Positions 51,885 through 64,000 of a stretch of DNA of 64,000 nucleotides are shown here, piece by piece (the first letter of the stretch is position 1; each line of letters starts with the position of its first letter). A program made the position numbers and the translations under genes. The stretch is from Heterostelium multicystogenum (taxonomy: Eukaryota > Evosea > Eumycetozoa > Acytosteliales > Acytosteliaceae). The stretch is taken from positions 62,001 through 126,000 of the forward strand of contig RCNN01000033.1 in NCBI GenBank assembly GCA_003667245.1, written 5' to 3'. A model generated the notes under the pieces. That model was not told the origin of the DNA, did no database searches, and was given only the letters and a program-made list of their open reading frames with translations.

Positions 51885-53384
51885 CTATATATATATATAG
51901 CCGTATCTATCTACTAAACTCTATCACAATGCAGCTTTCAACATCGATCGTTCTATCTATCTATCTATCTTCTATCTTCCAAAGTAACTTTTGTCTTTTT
52001 AATCTTGTAAATATTTATTAAGAAGTGTTGGTTTGTTTGTTGATTGTTTTTTTAGGGTATTCTAATAAGAATGAGATTATTAATAATATTATCAAAAACC
52101 ACCAGTTATTAATTTTTAAATATACCGCTAGCGGGGTTTGTATCAAATTTTAAAAGAAATTATTATTTGAGTTGATTCCCTTTTAAATAAAGAGAAAGAT
52201 AAAATGAAACTAGTATTTGGGGATGAGGTTCAATGAATTGAGGAATTCTAATTTAAAAAGTTAGTACCAATAGACTCTAGAATATGGGATTGATGAATTT
52301 AATCATTGATCTCTGTTTCCAATTTAACCCCATCTATAGGTGGAAGTTATTATAAAATGAATCATAGGGATATAAATGAAAAATAAATATGTTCATTATT
52401 GTCATTTAAGGACCTCATATTATTGTTTGTTTTTCTGTATAAACATCTCACTGTTTATCATTAATTTTACATTAACATTAAACTTATTTTACTTAATTGA
52501 TAGATTTAGTTTGTTTAGAATAAATGGATAAAGGATGATGATATTAATTGATTATATTCCAACACACCTATTATTATTATTATTATTCTTTTAATTAATT
52601 TTCAATAGAATCATAATATCCCCTAAATAGTAATAAATAGATCTATCGACAAATAAATCTTTAATATCACATGAAACACCACACCCATCTTAATATTGTT
52701 ATCAAACATATAATTGGAGATTAAATTAATTAGAATCAATCAAATTCTGTTTTTTTTATGATGTGGATGAAAATTATGATCATTCAACCAACCATTATCA
52801 TTCATCAAATACACACATCAATATCAATCTTATTTGTAATAGTAACAACCAAAGTAGATTCCTATCAAAAGTCATTATTATTACTAGTACTATTTTGAAA
52901 TTATTTGGGTATTAACGGTTTTTTGATTTTCGTTGGGGTTTGTTTGTTTTGTTCAAAAATTGATTGAATCCAATTTTCATGTATTGAATGGCATTTCAGA
53001 GATATCGGGTGGGGTTATTTTTTAATGAAAAACGAAATCAAATATTGAATTCTTTTTTGGGACTGGGTAAATATAGATATTCTTAGATTCCCTCTAATTG
53101 ATAGATACGGTTATACCTTTTACTGAAACGAACAACAACAACAATAAACACTTTTGATTTTTTTTATTTTATTTAATTTATTCTACTAGTAACTTAAAAT
53201 CTTACAATTCCATAAAGAATAAACTATAAACTATCCGAAATAACGAAACTCACCAATTCTATAAACATTTAACTTCTATACATCTTATAAAAATTATTTC
53301 TTATTACCTATTATTTATATTACCTTATAACAAATATAATTTGTTAAGTTCTCTATATTTCCAATCCATTAAATAATAACAAAT
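51885..53384. other. Divergent spacer before the FNIP gene
   Basis: 1.5 kb of AT-rich DNA with (TA)n at about 51887-51898, (TATC)n near 51950-51970, (TTA)n near 52570-52585, and one GC palindrome CCGCTAGCGG at 52125-52134 that stands out in an AT-rich setting. No coding sequence or RNA gene recognised. Confidence 0.5.
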
Positions 53385-55198
53385 ATGATTCCATATATTA
53401 TTTTACACAGAATAATGGAATATTTAGATTCCAATTTAGATAGAATATCAATAGTTCTAACGTGTAAACATGGTATAGAGATAGAGACCAAATTTTAACA
53501 CTAAATATAAATCAACTTGATCAAAACTATGAATATTATCAAAAGAACTCGATTCCATCTTTTAAAAATGTTGTATCTAATAGTTTTAAATAGAAAGAAT
53601 TATAATAATACAAAGTACCATAACTATTCGAGTATGTACAATATCAATAAAATGGAAAATGGAATAGAAATCAATTAATAGTAACTCAAATTTTAGTTTA
53701 TGAAAAAAGATTGGATGGACAATTTCCTTCAAAGAGTAAACATATACGATTTGATAACCTATTCAATGAAGTGTTACAAAAGAATCAAATCGCATCCTAT
53801 GTAATTCATATTGAATTTGGATACCAATTTAATCAGCCAATAGAGATGGGAGTGCTTCCTGAAAATTTGAGATATCTTTCATTTGGAAATAGATTTAATC
53901 AACCACTATTGCCAGGTGTAATTCCAGAAAGTGTTGAATATCTATCTTTTGGTGAGCACTTTGACCAACCTTTGGTGGTTGGTTCCATTCCCGACCATGT
54001 TAAAGTACTAAGATTAGGTGCCAATTTTAACCAACCACTAACTAAGGGAATAATTCCAACGAGTGTTAGATTCTTAGAAATGTCGATTCACTTCAACCAA
54101 CAGATCGACGAAGGGGTACTCCCTGAAGGAATTGAAAAGATCACATTTGGTTGGGCATTCAATCAAGATATTGGAAATATTCCAAAATCAGTAAAGACTT
54201 TGGAATTAGGATGCATGTTTACCAAATCCTTAGCTCCTTTAAATTACCATCATATAGAGAGCCTTTCGTTGTATTCATTCAGATTTCAAAATATTTCTAT
54301 TCCTCCATCCCTAAAACATCTCAAGGTGATCAGTTCTATTCAACTTCCACTTCCTGATGGCATAGAATCATTGGAAATTATCGAATATTTTAACCAGCTA
54401 CTTCCCATTGATTCACTTCCGAAGACACTGAAATCTCTACATTTAGGAAACCAGTTCAAACAGATAATTTCCGTCAACACATTACCAAATGGCTTGCAAC
54501 ATCTTAAATTTGGAAATCACTTCAATAATGAAATAGCTCCCAATGTTCTTCCACCATCTCTAGAAAGTTTGGAGTTAGGTAGAGATTTTTAACAAGAATC
54601 TTCAAGGAGTACTTCCAGCAAATTTGAAAATCCATCAAATTTCACCAAGAATTTAACCAGCCTATTGAAAATATATTCAGTCATATTAGCCAATTGAAGA
54701 GCTTGCAGTTTGGAAGTAAATTTAACCAAACCAATTCAGAACGGAGATCTACCAGATGGTTTGGAAATCCTTGAATTTGGTACCAGCTTCAATCAAAATC
54801 TGAATGGAGTGCTTCCAGTATCAGTGAAGAAATTGAATTTGGGTGATAGTTTTGATCAACATCTAGACAAACTTCCAACAAGTTTAGAATCACTTTCGAT
54901 TGGCAAAAATTTCAGCAAGGAATCGATAGGAGGAGGTTACAACAATTGTCCATCACTCAGATCGATACTATTCCATTTCAGCGAGAAATTCAAAGACACA
55001 TTATTCCAGCTGGTTCCACCCAACCTTAATCAATTGGATGTCAAGATTGGCCAGCAAACCTATAACGTTAAAGTTTTAGAGGAGAACAACATGATATTGG
55101 GTGTTGATGAACTGGATTTAAAAGGTGGATTCACCACTAAATCTAAGTTCATTGAAATTTGTACAGATATATTAAAAAAAGTAATACCAACAAATTAA
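53385..55198 (+). CDS. FNIP-repeat protein (dictyostelid family), frame-broken
   Basis: The start MIPYIILHRIMEYLDSNLDR with the following CKH is the short F-box-like head typical of FNIP-repeat proteins. After frame breaks near 53475 and 53630-53710 come about a dozen 22-residue FNIP units with the FNQP/FNQ core: FGYQFNQPIEMGVLPENLRY, FGNRFNQPLLPGVIP, LGANFNQPLTKGIIP, FGNHFNNEIAPNVLP. At about 54592 the frame changes twice more before FGTSFNQNLNGVLP and a non-repeat end (LDLKGGFTTKSKF) at 55198. FNIP repeats are LRR-like and found mainly in dictyostelids and giant viruses of amoebae; the role is probably substrate binding for ubiquitin ligases, an inference from the F-box head. It may be a decayed gene, as such families turn over quickly. 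Confidence 0.88.
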
Positions 55199-55774
55199 AA
55201 TGAAAATAAATTAAAATTAACCTTAATGAAATTAAAATAAATATTATTATTAATTATTATTATTATATTTAGTTATTTAAGTTAAAAAATGGAATCATAA
55301 ATTTATAACTAACTAAAAAACTAAAAATTTAAAATATTTTGTAGGGCGGTAAATTTAAAAAATAATTGGTTCAAGAGTGAATTGAATTTGAAAAAACAAC
55401 TAACAAATGCATCATTCTTTCCTTTCTTAATATTTTTATATCAATTTAACTTTAATATCTACTTCATAAGTTTTGTTTTTTGACAATTTTATAGAGCATT
55501 TGTGTGTGTGATACTTTTATTAGTTTAGTCTTATATTTGTATATATATAAATTAGATATTAAAGTAAGAAACATAGTATAATATTATAGTATAGTTATTC
55601 ATATAGTATTTATATTTTATCTATCTTGTTTATAAAGTTAGTTAATTAGATATTATTATTATTATAGGTAGTTTATAGTTGTTGTTATTGATGTTGTGTT
55701 TGTGTATTATATATTTATATTGTTAGAACAACTATAAAGCTATCTGTGTAGTATAGAAGATAATCGAGTTAAAG
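55199..55774. other. Spacer upstream of the RING gene
   Basis: AT-rich with (ATT)n near 55242-55265 and 55653-55665 and GTGTGTGTG near 55501. It holds the promoter and leader of the gene starting at 55775. Nothing else seen. Confidence 0.5.
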
Positions 55775-57605
55775 ATGTTAAAGTTTAATGATGAATTGGA
55801 TTTAGATGATATCGAAGCAGAGGTCGATAAGGATCGATATTATTCTAGACCAATGAATTCAGCTTCTACGACAACTACAACTACATTGCCACACCACTCA
55901 TTTAAGAATCTGTCAAATAGAAAGAAACCTATATTACAATTTAATGGAAATGGAAATGGAAACAGTAGTACGACGACTACTACTACTACTACCACCACTA
56001 GTACTGGCAATAATAGTTCTAATAATAATATCTTCAGAAGCAGTTTAAGTAGTAGAATTCACAATAATCATAATAATAGTAATGGTAATCATAGCTCAAT
56101 AAAAACAATACCTATAAGGTCAAGTTATTCTGAAATTGCAAAGAAAAAGAAGGCTTTAAGTAATGGAAACGATTTAAGATATGCTAGAAGCTCGAGTCAA
56201 TCCTATGAAGATTTAGATGGTGACAGCACAGAAAATGAATATGAGGAGGGTCATAGCAATATAGATGACGAAGATACACTCGAGGAAGAGGACATTATCC
56301 CTTCGATCAACGGAAAAAGAGGAAGATTCGACTACGGTGAAAATAACAATGAAAGCAGCAGTAGTAACAATGCAAACAATAATGAAACAGATGATTCAAA
56401 ATACCATGCACTATTCAATGATTATCAAGAAGAGGAGAAAAAGAAAGACCAACAACTAAAGAAGAAACAAAAGAAAGAATTTCAACCATCACTCATTGTT
56501 TACAGTCGAAATAAGCGCGCTAATACCACAAACACTGCCAATGCTAATTCAACCATTGAACATGATAACAATAGTGGCGCAATTGTGCTGGATGATACAG
56601 ACGAAGAACCAACAACAACTACAACTACCACTACAACCACTTCCACAAATGGGCATCCTCCACCCCTACTTGGTAGACCAAGAAGAAATGCAGAACCATT
56701 AAACTATAATCCTATTCCAATTTTACAAACCAGACAAGCTGCAACTCGCTCAACCAGATCAACAACAAGAAATACTCCAACATCTACAGTTACGAATACA
56801 ACCAATACCACTTCTGGTAGGAGACAAAACACTGCACCTGGTCGTATGCTCGGAAGTGCTATAACAATCACTACCGAACCACCCACTACAACTAATCCCC
56901 GCACAACGAATCCAAGAAGAAACAATAGAAGAACTCAGAGTACAAATGCTTTTCCATCTGTCAATGATATAGATGTAGTCTTGCCTCCAATATTACTTCA
57001 CAATCACAATCATTTAAATAGAGGCGAACGCCCTACTCAAGAGCAATTGGATTTTCAAGTTGCACTGCAACTACAGTTGCAATTTCAACAGTTGGAGCAA
57101 GAAATCAATAACCACCAAGTTCATCAGCGCGCAATTAATCACAGGATATACCAAAGATTCCAACAAGATAATCAAAATCAATACCATCAACTTCACAATC
57201 ACAATCACCACAATCCAAATAATGTAGATCCAAACCTATTCAATCTAATGTCAATTAATAGAGACTTCAACGAGAATGATTATGAAATGCTGCTTCGACT
57301 TGACGAAAATGTAAATAATAAGGGAGCCAATATTCAGTCGATCAAAACACTGCCAATACGAAAGATAGATGGAAATTCAAAGTTAGAAACATGCTGTATA
57401 TGTTTATCGCAGATGGATCCAGGAGAAGAAGTCAAGACCTTACCATGCTTACATTTCTTCCATGTTGAAGTAAGTATAATCAACTCATTAGGACCAATTT
57501 GGAAAAATGACTAACTAGTTATTTTATCACACATTATAGTGTATAGAGCAATGGCTGAAAGTTAATAAGATTTGTCCTATAGATAAGCAATCAATAGCAG
57601 AATAA
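55775..57605 (+). CDS. Arkadia-like RING finger protein with Asp as last zinc ligand
   Basis: Two exons (55775-57469, 57540-57605; phase-0 GTAAGT...TTATAG intron) give 586 residues without a frame break. The first ~430 residues are low-complexity: Thr, Asn and acidic tracts and a Lys-rich patch (EEEKKKDQQLKKKQKK). A Gln/His-rich helix follows, then YEMLLRLDENVNNKGANIQS, resembling the segment before the RING in Arkadia/RNF111. The RING reads CCICLSQMDPGEEV, LPCLHFFHVE, CIEQWLKVNKICPID. The eighth ligand, normally Cys in CPxC, is Asp, as in RBX1 where Asp completes the zinc site; so it may still fold. The intron falls between the His and Cys ligands. Likely an E3 ubiquitin ligase; substrate unknown. 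Confidence 0.9.
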
Positions 57606-57711
57606 AACTACAATACAATATGATAGATAATACAGATCCTATTGTATCCAATTTTCGAATTCGACACTACAAACATGCTTCAAGCTACTCAACTCGCATT
57701 TTGGCAATATC

Positions 57712-59907
57712 TTAAAATGAGAATTTATTCTTTAGTACTCTTTGGGCGAGAACTAAGGCTAGAGCTATTGTTATCGAGATACTAAGTAACTCCGACCAGG
57801 CAATCGATGGCTGCTGACACTCCAAATAGGAATGCTTAGATTTGTGAGTTTCATGAATGATTCCAGTGAGTTGGTTGACCAACACTTGCAATGAAGTAAC
57901 TTTTTCATATGCCTCTAGTTCCAGATGATTGGAAAGATGTTGGCCGACTTCAAACAATATGTCTTGAATTGATTTTTTCAATTGATAAATTGATTGTATT
58001 CCTGAATTGGATTTACTAAACTCTTCCCATGTTTCATCATCCTATAGGTTAAAACGATAAGTATCACATTCAATTCCTAAATTGTTGCTCTAAATACTGA
58101 TCTAACTTACATCTATATGGTCATAGACAGCTTTTAATCCATGAAGTGTATCGACAATATAGAAATAAAGATAGTTTCTAATGGCTGTATCTGCTTGAGA
58201 GAAACCAATCTCCTTGTGTAATGAAAAGATACTGAATGGATTGTATCCCATTGACCAAATGTAGTTTTGATCAATGACATCGCTGTTTTTAGAAATTGAG
58301 TCTTGAGTTGGAGGAATACCCCATATAGTCTCAAGCAATGTGGCCAAAACTGGTCTTGTTGCATCTGTAGCATCTATTTGTAAAATTTGATCACACCTTG
58401 CAAATAAAATATAGATTAGTACCTGTTTTAGTTATTGGCAGTAAGCAATTGATATATACTTGAAATCTGATATTCTTTGTGATTGAGTCTGAATTGCAAT
58501 AACCATATCATCAAAGCTTACTGCTTGGCTTGTACGATCGAGAAGTAAGAGGTCCTTGAATGATATATCAAAGAGGAAAACAGGAATGATATCACGATTA
58601 TTACGGTAGTCGAGTTCTGGAACAAAAGCAAGATTGTGCTGCTGAAGCCAGAAGTGAAGTTCTTTCGAGTCAAGATACTGCTGTGTTCCTTTGGTGCCTG
58701 AATGATGGACTTTGAGTGCTGACTGCTTGGCCTGTGCTGCATATACATTGGTGAGTAGTGAAATCTCTGATTTTGAAAAAGTGATCGTTTGATGTGGTAG
58801 TTTCTTGATTTTGTGTATCTGATCCTGGATCGCTTGCCAGTCGAAATTCTCTGATTCCTCGAGCATTCCAACTTGATGGTCGTGCACCATGATCAGACGA
58901 ATCTCAAGCTCACTCCAATAGCATCGTGCATGGTGGTTGATTACCGGTGAAATCAACTGTCTTGTGGTGTGATGGATGAATGTGGCAACCTCATAGAGAA
59001 AATCGTTTGTTGAAGCGGAATTCCTTCTGCTTGGCAGTGTGCTTTCTAGCACTGAACCGGTTCCTTTGGTTAGAGGACCATACGATGGAATATCTGCATT
59101 TAAATCGATCCACATGTATCTTCCTTCACCTTGCTTCAGAGAATCCTTGGATGGGGCCATCGATTGCCAGACCTTGGTCGTGCAATAGAGTTGAGTAGTG
59201 CGATTTTCGGCCCTGTCAATAAAAGGTGACTGCGAATAGGTGTATTTCTCGCCAAGATCACTGTTGATGATGTAAATAGTGTGAGAGTTACTTTTCTCGT
59301 TGACATAGTCGGTCCAAATCAATTTGTCAACAGTACTGAATGGAATGGTCTTGATTTTCAACGATGGATGCACTGCCTCTCCTTTTGCCAACTGTTCTTT
59401 AATCGCATTTTGCACACTGTCTTTCAATTGGATAGATGAGGCCGATACATAATATAAATATTTTTTGTTTGATATATGGTATATTTGATACCTATCATTT
59501 GATCATAACAGATCGTTTGATCAAAGTAATAATAATAATAATAATTAGTAAGTAAATAAGAAAGATGGTGGATGGTGGAGATTGATATCTACAGGAAATA
59601 AGAAGTTTGGAGTATTTGAATTATCCAAATGATTCAGCAGTTTCTGGAGTTCATTGTAGTTTGATGTAGTGAAACCAACTAGCTTTATATTGATATTGAT
59701 TGGATGTTCGAACCCAAAGGCCGATGTAAATGAGTCTGCCTTTGATCTTGGAGAAGAATCATCATCAAGATCTTCAAGTGCTATAGTGCATGTAATATTG
59801 AAAGATATCAACAACAATAGGAACACTGTACAAACTAAACTACAATTGTTGATGTTTTTACAACCACTCACACTACTACTACTACTCCTATTCCTTAATA
59901 TATACAT
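57712..59907 (-). CDS. Type I membrane protein, conserved, function unknown
   Basis: The N-terminus has a basic stretch then a signal-peptide core (SLVCTVFLLLLISFNITCTI) at about residues 22-42. A long lumenal region follows (GFEHPININIKLVGF, WIDLNADIPSYGPLTKGTGS, PVFLFDISF, ETIWGIPPT, IWSMGYNPFSIFSL), and near the C-terminus a transmembrane segment (LLSISITIALALVLAQRV) ends in a short Lys tail (LKNKFSF), consistent with the secretory pathway. Exons: 57712-58041, 58111-58396, 58460-about 59480 and a first exon to 59907; the junction near 59480-59560 is unresolved and may contain an indel. The layout resembles conserved plant and protist proteins of unknown function (I think of the DUF7906 group), but I cannot confirm it. 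All other introns are GT-AG. Confidence 0.78.
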
Positions 59908-60405
59908 TCTATCTCTCTATCTATCTATCTATCAATCAATCAACAATATATGCACAGATCACTTATTGTTGGTGTTGTTTTTTGATGAACATCAAATTTG
60001 CAAAACAATAAAAGGAGTGGACAGTGGTAGTGGCACATCTTTTGAATTTTAATTAACAAGTGCCTTTGGAGGAGAGGATGCTACTCAATCCTTTCAATTA
60101 GTTTCTATTTAAATAGAGAGACTTTAAACAGGTGGAGACAACTCAAACAGTATCGCCTCAAATGAATGGTAATATTGTTTGTTTGACTCTAATATGTAAA
60201 GTTGTGTACAAAGAATTACAATATGTTTATTATTTTAATCTTATGGACAAAGCTTTTGATTTGACTCTGTTTTGTCTGCTCTGTTAGCACTGCTCTCTTG
60301 TTGTTATGTTGTTGTGTTATTGTTGTTTATGATGTTTGGTTATTTAAAATTGAAGATAATCCAATATTCATGATATACTATTAAATTCTAAAAGTTGTTC
60401 TTAAT
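59908..60405. other. Spacer between membrane protein and PSMA1 3' end
   Basis: AT-rich with (TATC)n at about 59918-59932 and TGTTGTTATGTTGTTGTG near 60300. No gene seen; it serves as upstream region of the membrane-protein gene and downstream region of PSMA1. Confidence 0.5.
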
Positions 60406-61394
60406 TTAGTTTGTTTGCATTGGTTCAGCTTGTTCTTCGTCAATCATTTTCGAGCTAAATGAACGAATGATAAGTTATATTGTAAAGTTAGTATCAATGG
60501 TTTAAATGAATGTTAAGGTGAGTGATATTTACGTATGGAGTAGTATTGTCATCTTCAATGATTCTAAATGGTTGATCATGACCAACAATAGCAATTGAAA
60601 CATTCTTTGAAGTTAAACCAGTATCACTGTTTGGAATGGTTTCTCTGAGTGCACGCAAACCATGTACAATCAATTCTTGTAATGAGCAGTCTTGGAATGA
60701 TTCATAGTGCTTTTCGAGATAGGTCTTGGCTGATTGTGATCTTGCTCCAATTGAAATTGATTTGTATGAATAAAAGTTTCCTGATGGACATGTTTGATAG
60801 ATGTGTGCTCCAGTTTGCTAAATAATAACAAGAACATCATTAATATAATGAACAAGCTAATCATTCATGATCGCTTATATTTACATCATATCCAGCTACC
60901 AATAAACCAACACCATATGGTCTTCTACCATATCTTTGAGTGTGAACTTGTGACTCTAAATTTATTGATTTGAAGGAGGTAAGTAATTTAGAATATTAAT
61001 TAATCATGCCCAAGCATGTAAAAATATTAAGGATCACATCACATCACTTACTGTCGGCAACTTTTGTAACTAAACGCTCTACTCTCATATCGGACTCATA
61101 GACATATTTATAGTTTGCACATTCGTTTCTCATATAGTTGCAGAGTACTCTTGCGTCGGCAGTGAGACCAGAGATGGCAATACCAATGTGATCGTCTACG
61201 ACGAATATCTTCTTCTGGTATGAACCCAACTCTGAGCTCGATCTCTTTAGTGATACCAAGACGGCGTACTGTTTGGACTTGAGACCAACAGCAGCGCTAC
61301 CTTGCTTGACAGCCTCCATTGCATACTCTATCTGATGAATACGTCCCGATGGACTGAATGTAGTGATATCTGAATCATACTGGTTTCTATACAT
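60406..61394 (-). CDS. psmA1: 20S proteasome subunit alpha type-1
   Basis: Exons 61052-61394, 60885-60955, 60533-60817 and 60406-60454. The N-terminus [18 protein letters not shown], then [20 protein letters not shown], is the alpha-subunit signature of PSMA1. [68 protein letters not shown] and LRETIP follow. It forms part of the outer alpha ring that gates substrate entry to the proteasome core; it has no catalytic Thr. In the last exon the frame reads LEND and stops at TGA 60440-60442; removing one T would continue [11 protein letters not shown] to TAA at 60406-60408, the acidic tail usual for the family. So the true end is probably 60406. Total about 246 residues. Confidence 0.96.
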
Positions 61395-62290
61395 CTTTTA
61401 TTTCAATTATTTAAAATTAAATATATATGATTGTTTAAATTGATCAAATTATTTATTATTTATTATTATTATTACTATTTACACAAAATAACACACTCTA
61501 ACACTCTCTACTATCACAAATTTAGATTATAAAAATTGAACATCATTAATAATTTTAAATTATTTTGTTTTTTTAAAGATTGATTTAATTTAATTAAATT
61601 GAAATTCATTTCATTATTTTTACAAACTTAAGTAAATATTGAACTTCACCATTTTTATTTATAATTTAAAGTTATAACTGCTATTGTTTGTTTTTCTCTT
61701 TTGATCATAACAGATATTCTAAATATACTAAAACGCCTTCATCCAGACATCTGATCTACAACTAGTTAGTTCAAATATATAATCTCTTTGAAATTCTACA
61801 GGAGAAGGATATGTTTCTTTTAAAGTTACTCAAATACTTTTGGTGAACCCTTTACCATTGCCATATAGCTGTTCTTCAGTTCTAATATAATTACATACAT
61901 GATCATATTTATGTCTACCTTCTATTTCCTTCCAAGGCTGTTGATCATTAATTCATTTAGCCAATGATAATATGCTACTTATGGCTTTGGTCTAATGGTT
62001 AGTATCTTAATAAAACACCACTAATAATTAGTGCTGCTAGCAACATTAGATTGAAATGTCAAAAAAAAACATAGATATTGGTCAATTTACAAAAAGTTAA
62101 ATAACACCCTTGCTAGTGGTAAGCTACCAGCTTCTTACAAACTGTGTTTTGATTGACTAAATTTAATTTAATGTAATTGAAAATTAAACAAATCAAATCA
62201 TATTCCACTCAATCAATCAAATATTTATATCTATTTATCTAGATACATACAGAAAAGAATTATACAGAGTCTTTAATTAAACAAAAAAAA
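61395..62290. other. Divergent spacer between PSMA1 and patatin
   Basis: About 900 bases, AT-rich, containing both promoters. Includes a tRNA box-A-like string at about 61988-62003 and short palindromes (CACTAATAATTAGTG at 62019-62033; TGGTAAGCTACCA near 62119). No complete RNA gene is supported. Confidence 0.5.
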
Positions 62291-63371
62291 ATGCAATCTC
62301 CAAATCATGTTCCAAGAATTATTATTACCTGTGACGGCGGTGGAATGAAAGGCATGAAAGGCATTGTAATAAACATGTTAATATTATATTAATTTTCAGA
62401 ATGTATAAAATTATAAAGGTATGATGACTTTACAAATTCTTTCTCAGTTGGAGAAAGATCTTGGCTTTGATATTTTTACAAGAGCTTCGCTTGTAGGTGG
62501 AACAAGCACCGGTGGTATGATTACTTTTTCCAAACTGGCTGGTCAGACCTATGAAACCATTGCCAATACCTATATTCAGGTTGGTACTGAGGTTTTCAAA
62601 TATGATTGTAATAACATTGTTGAGTCACAGTCGATTGCGAATACCAAATTGTTTGCCGAAGCACTTGCTAAAATGGTTGGTGATGGTAAGCTCAAGGATT
62701 TCTGTCCAAGTACTAAAGGCTTTGTTATGACTTCGATTTCCAATATCTTACTGCCACACCGTGGACCTGAGCCATACTTCATGAGTAACTATGCTAATCC
62801 AAAGAGAACACTTGAACCAAAGGAAGTCCTCGAGGACCACTCCACTGTATATGCTATTAGATGTACTTCCGCTATTCCTGCGCTCTTTTCAACACCATCT
62901 TATAAAACCTACGTGTTTATGGACGGAAGTTATTTCTACAACAATCCTATTGGTATTGCCTACCAAGAGGCAATCGACTTGTTTGGCATCGATAACTTGA
63001 AGCACTGTGTATTTCTCTCGTTTGGTACCGGATATCAAGTAGCAAAAGCAGATGGATTCTCAAAATTCACCTCATCAGTAACCGATGGAGCCAAGTTTGT
63101 CACAACCAACATTGGAAAAGTAGTGGAAAATCCAATTACACGTATGGTCAACTTTATGACTAGTGACTCTAATGAAGCACATTTGGCTTTCCAAAAATCC
63201 AATCCTCACTTAAATTATTTCAGATTCGACCCAGTCATCAGTAAAAATGTTGCTGTCAACGATGTATCAGAGCCAACTCTCCAATTCATGAGACAAGAAA
63301 CTAACAAATTCTTAGAATCAACAGAATATAAGGATATTGTAAAAAAACTAAAATCAATATTAGTTTTCTAA
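62291..63371 (+). CDS. Patatin-like phospholipase
   Basis: Exon 1 (62291-62365) encodes the oxyanion loop (IIITCDGGGMKGMKGI). After an intron ending at about 62418 the main exon gives MMTLQILSQLEKDLGF, the nucleophile elbow GTSTGG (catalytic Ser), and FMDGSYFYNNP with the catalytic Asp in DGS. Ser and Asp form the patatin dyad, so this is a lipid acyl hydrolase of the calcium-independent PLA2 type; about 340 residues, no signal peptide or transmembrane segment, so probably cytosolic. At the junction the visible GT-AG pair leaves the frame one base short (GGC ATT then GT ATG ATG), so either a base is missing or a non-standard site is used. The end LKSILVF at 63371 is intact. The gene stands alone. 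Confidence 0.92.
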
Positions 63372-64000
63372 ATGTAATTCAGTAATCAATGATTTAGATT
63401 TAGATTTAGATTTATTTTGCAGATTGTATAGTGATTCATATATTATTCATTCACAATGATAAATTAAAATAAAATAATATTAATTGGTGCCAATTAATTA
63501 ATCAAATTCTAATTTAAGTCAAGATTGATTTTCAATTAAAAATTATTTATAAATCGATCTAGTTCGTTGTGTTGATTGACACACAGCACATAGCATATTT
63601 ATAGCAATGTATACCACTATTCTAATACATATATATTTATGATCTCAACACCAACAACAATGTCATGTTCTATTCTCAGACTTTTCAACAATTCTTAAGA
63701 ATAAAGAAATAAAACAATGTCAAATATTTAAATTATACATGTTTAGTATAAATATGATATGTTGTATTGTGTATCCACACTTTTTAACATTGCCTGCATT
63801 GTACATTCATACATATTTCATTCGTTTTTATTAGAATTAGTGAGTTGATGTGTTTAGGTATGGTTGGTATAATAATATGTTTTTATTCGTAGGGAGTGTG
63901 GGTTTGATTGTATTGTGTGTGGGTGAGAGAGTGTTTGTGTGCTTCATGTTTAAATGAGTGTTATTTTCATGATTGATTGAGTACATTATATGATATGATA
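63372..64000. other. Terminal spacer
   Basis: AT-rich 3' flank of the patatin gene up to the end of the window, with TTTAGATTTAGATTTAGATT near 63392. GT-rich sequence from about 63890 onward could be the start of an upstream region of a further gene. No gene supported. Confidence 0.5.

Noticed and set aside
53385..55198. Integrated giant-virus segment because of FNIP repeats
   Set aside because: FNIP families are typical of dictyostelids themselves, and the F-box-like head and neighbours are host-type.

Overview
This is a nuclear genome fragment from a dictyostelid social amoeba. The evidence is compact AT-rich intergenic DNA, short GT-AG introns, coding homopolymer tracts (Asn, Gln, Thr, acidic, RS/RD), and lineage-marker families: tandem discoidin lectins, an FNIP-repeat protein, and an ankyrin protein with 'NRTEGC'-type repeats. 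Coding DNA is visibly richer in G+C than the spacers. I cannot name the species; a dictyostelid other than D. discoideum is an inference from the moderate codon bias.

Layout. 0.2-5 kb: ankyrin-repeat protein, SR-type cyclophilin (minus), five-unit polyubiquitin. 5-9.1 kb: a 3-kb low-complexity spacer, then a predicted myristoylated MGCGIS protein of unknown function. 9.5-14 kb: splicing factor PRPF6 and a small Lys-rich protein. 14.8-25.1 kb: a HUWE1/Tom1-type HECT ubiquitin ligase of about 3,300 residues. 25.5-29.7 kb: a LYR-motif protein and two tandem discoidins with a shared promoter block. 29.9-36.1 kb (minus): INO80B/IES2-like subunit, then a SNF2/BRM ATPase with AT-hooks and bromodomain. 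37.4-41 kb: COA6, a Rac-type GTPase, and the Rieske protein. 41.3-45.4 kb: a kaptin (KICSTOR) homologue and an ankyrin protein. 45.6-51.9 kb (minus): a protein of about 1,870 residues joining a helical N-terminal part, a protein kinase and a dual-specificity-phosphatase fold whose catalytic Cys is Ser. 53.4-63.4 kb: FNIP-repeat protein, Arkadia-like RING protein, type I membrane protein, proteasome alpha-1, and a patatin phospholipase.

The genes are mostly independent housekeeping and signalling loci. Ubiquitin/proteasome genes recur (polyubiquitin, HUWE1, RING, PSMA1), as do chromatin and splicing genes (SNF2, INO80B, PRPF6, SR-cyclophilin) and mitochondrial ones (COA6, Rieske, LYR). I see no operon-like system. 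The most unusual object is the kinase-pseudophosphatase fusion.

Caution on sequence quality: many clearly conserved genes are broken by single-base indels, often in homopolymers (polyubiquitin, PRPF6, HUWE1, discoidin copy 1, SNF2, Rac, Rieske, kaptin, PSMA1 and others). The most economical explanation is draft-assembly error rather than mass pseudogenisation. Coordinates of such genes are full spans across the breaks.
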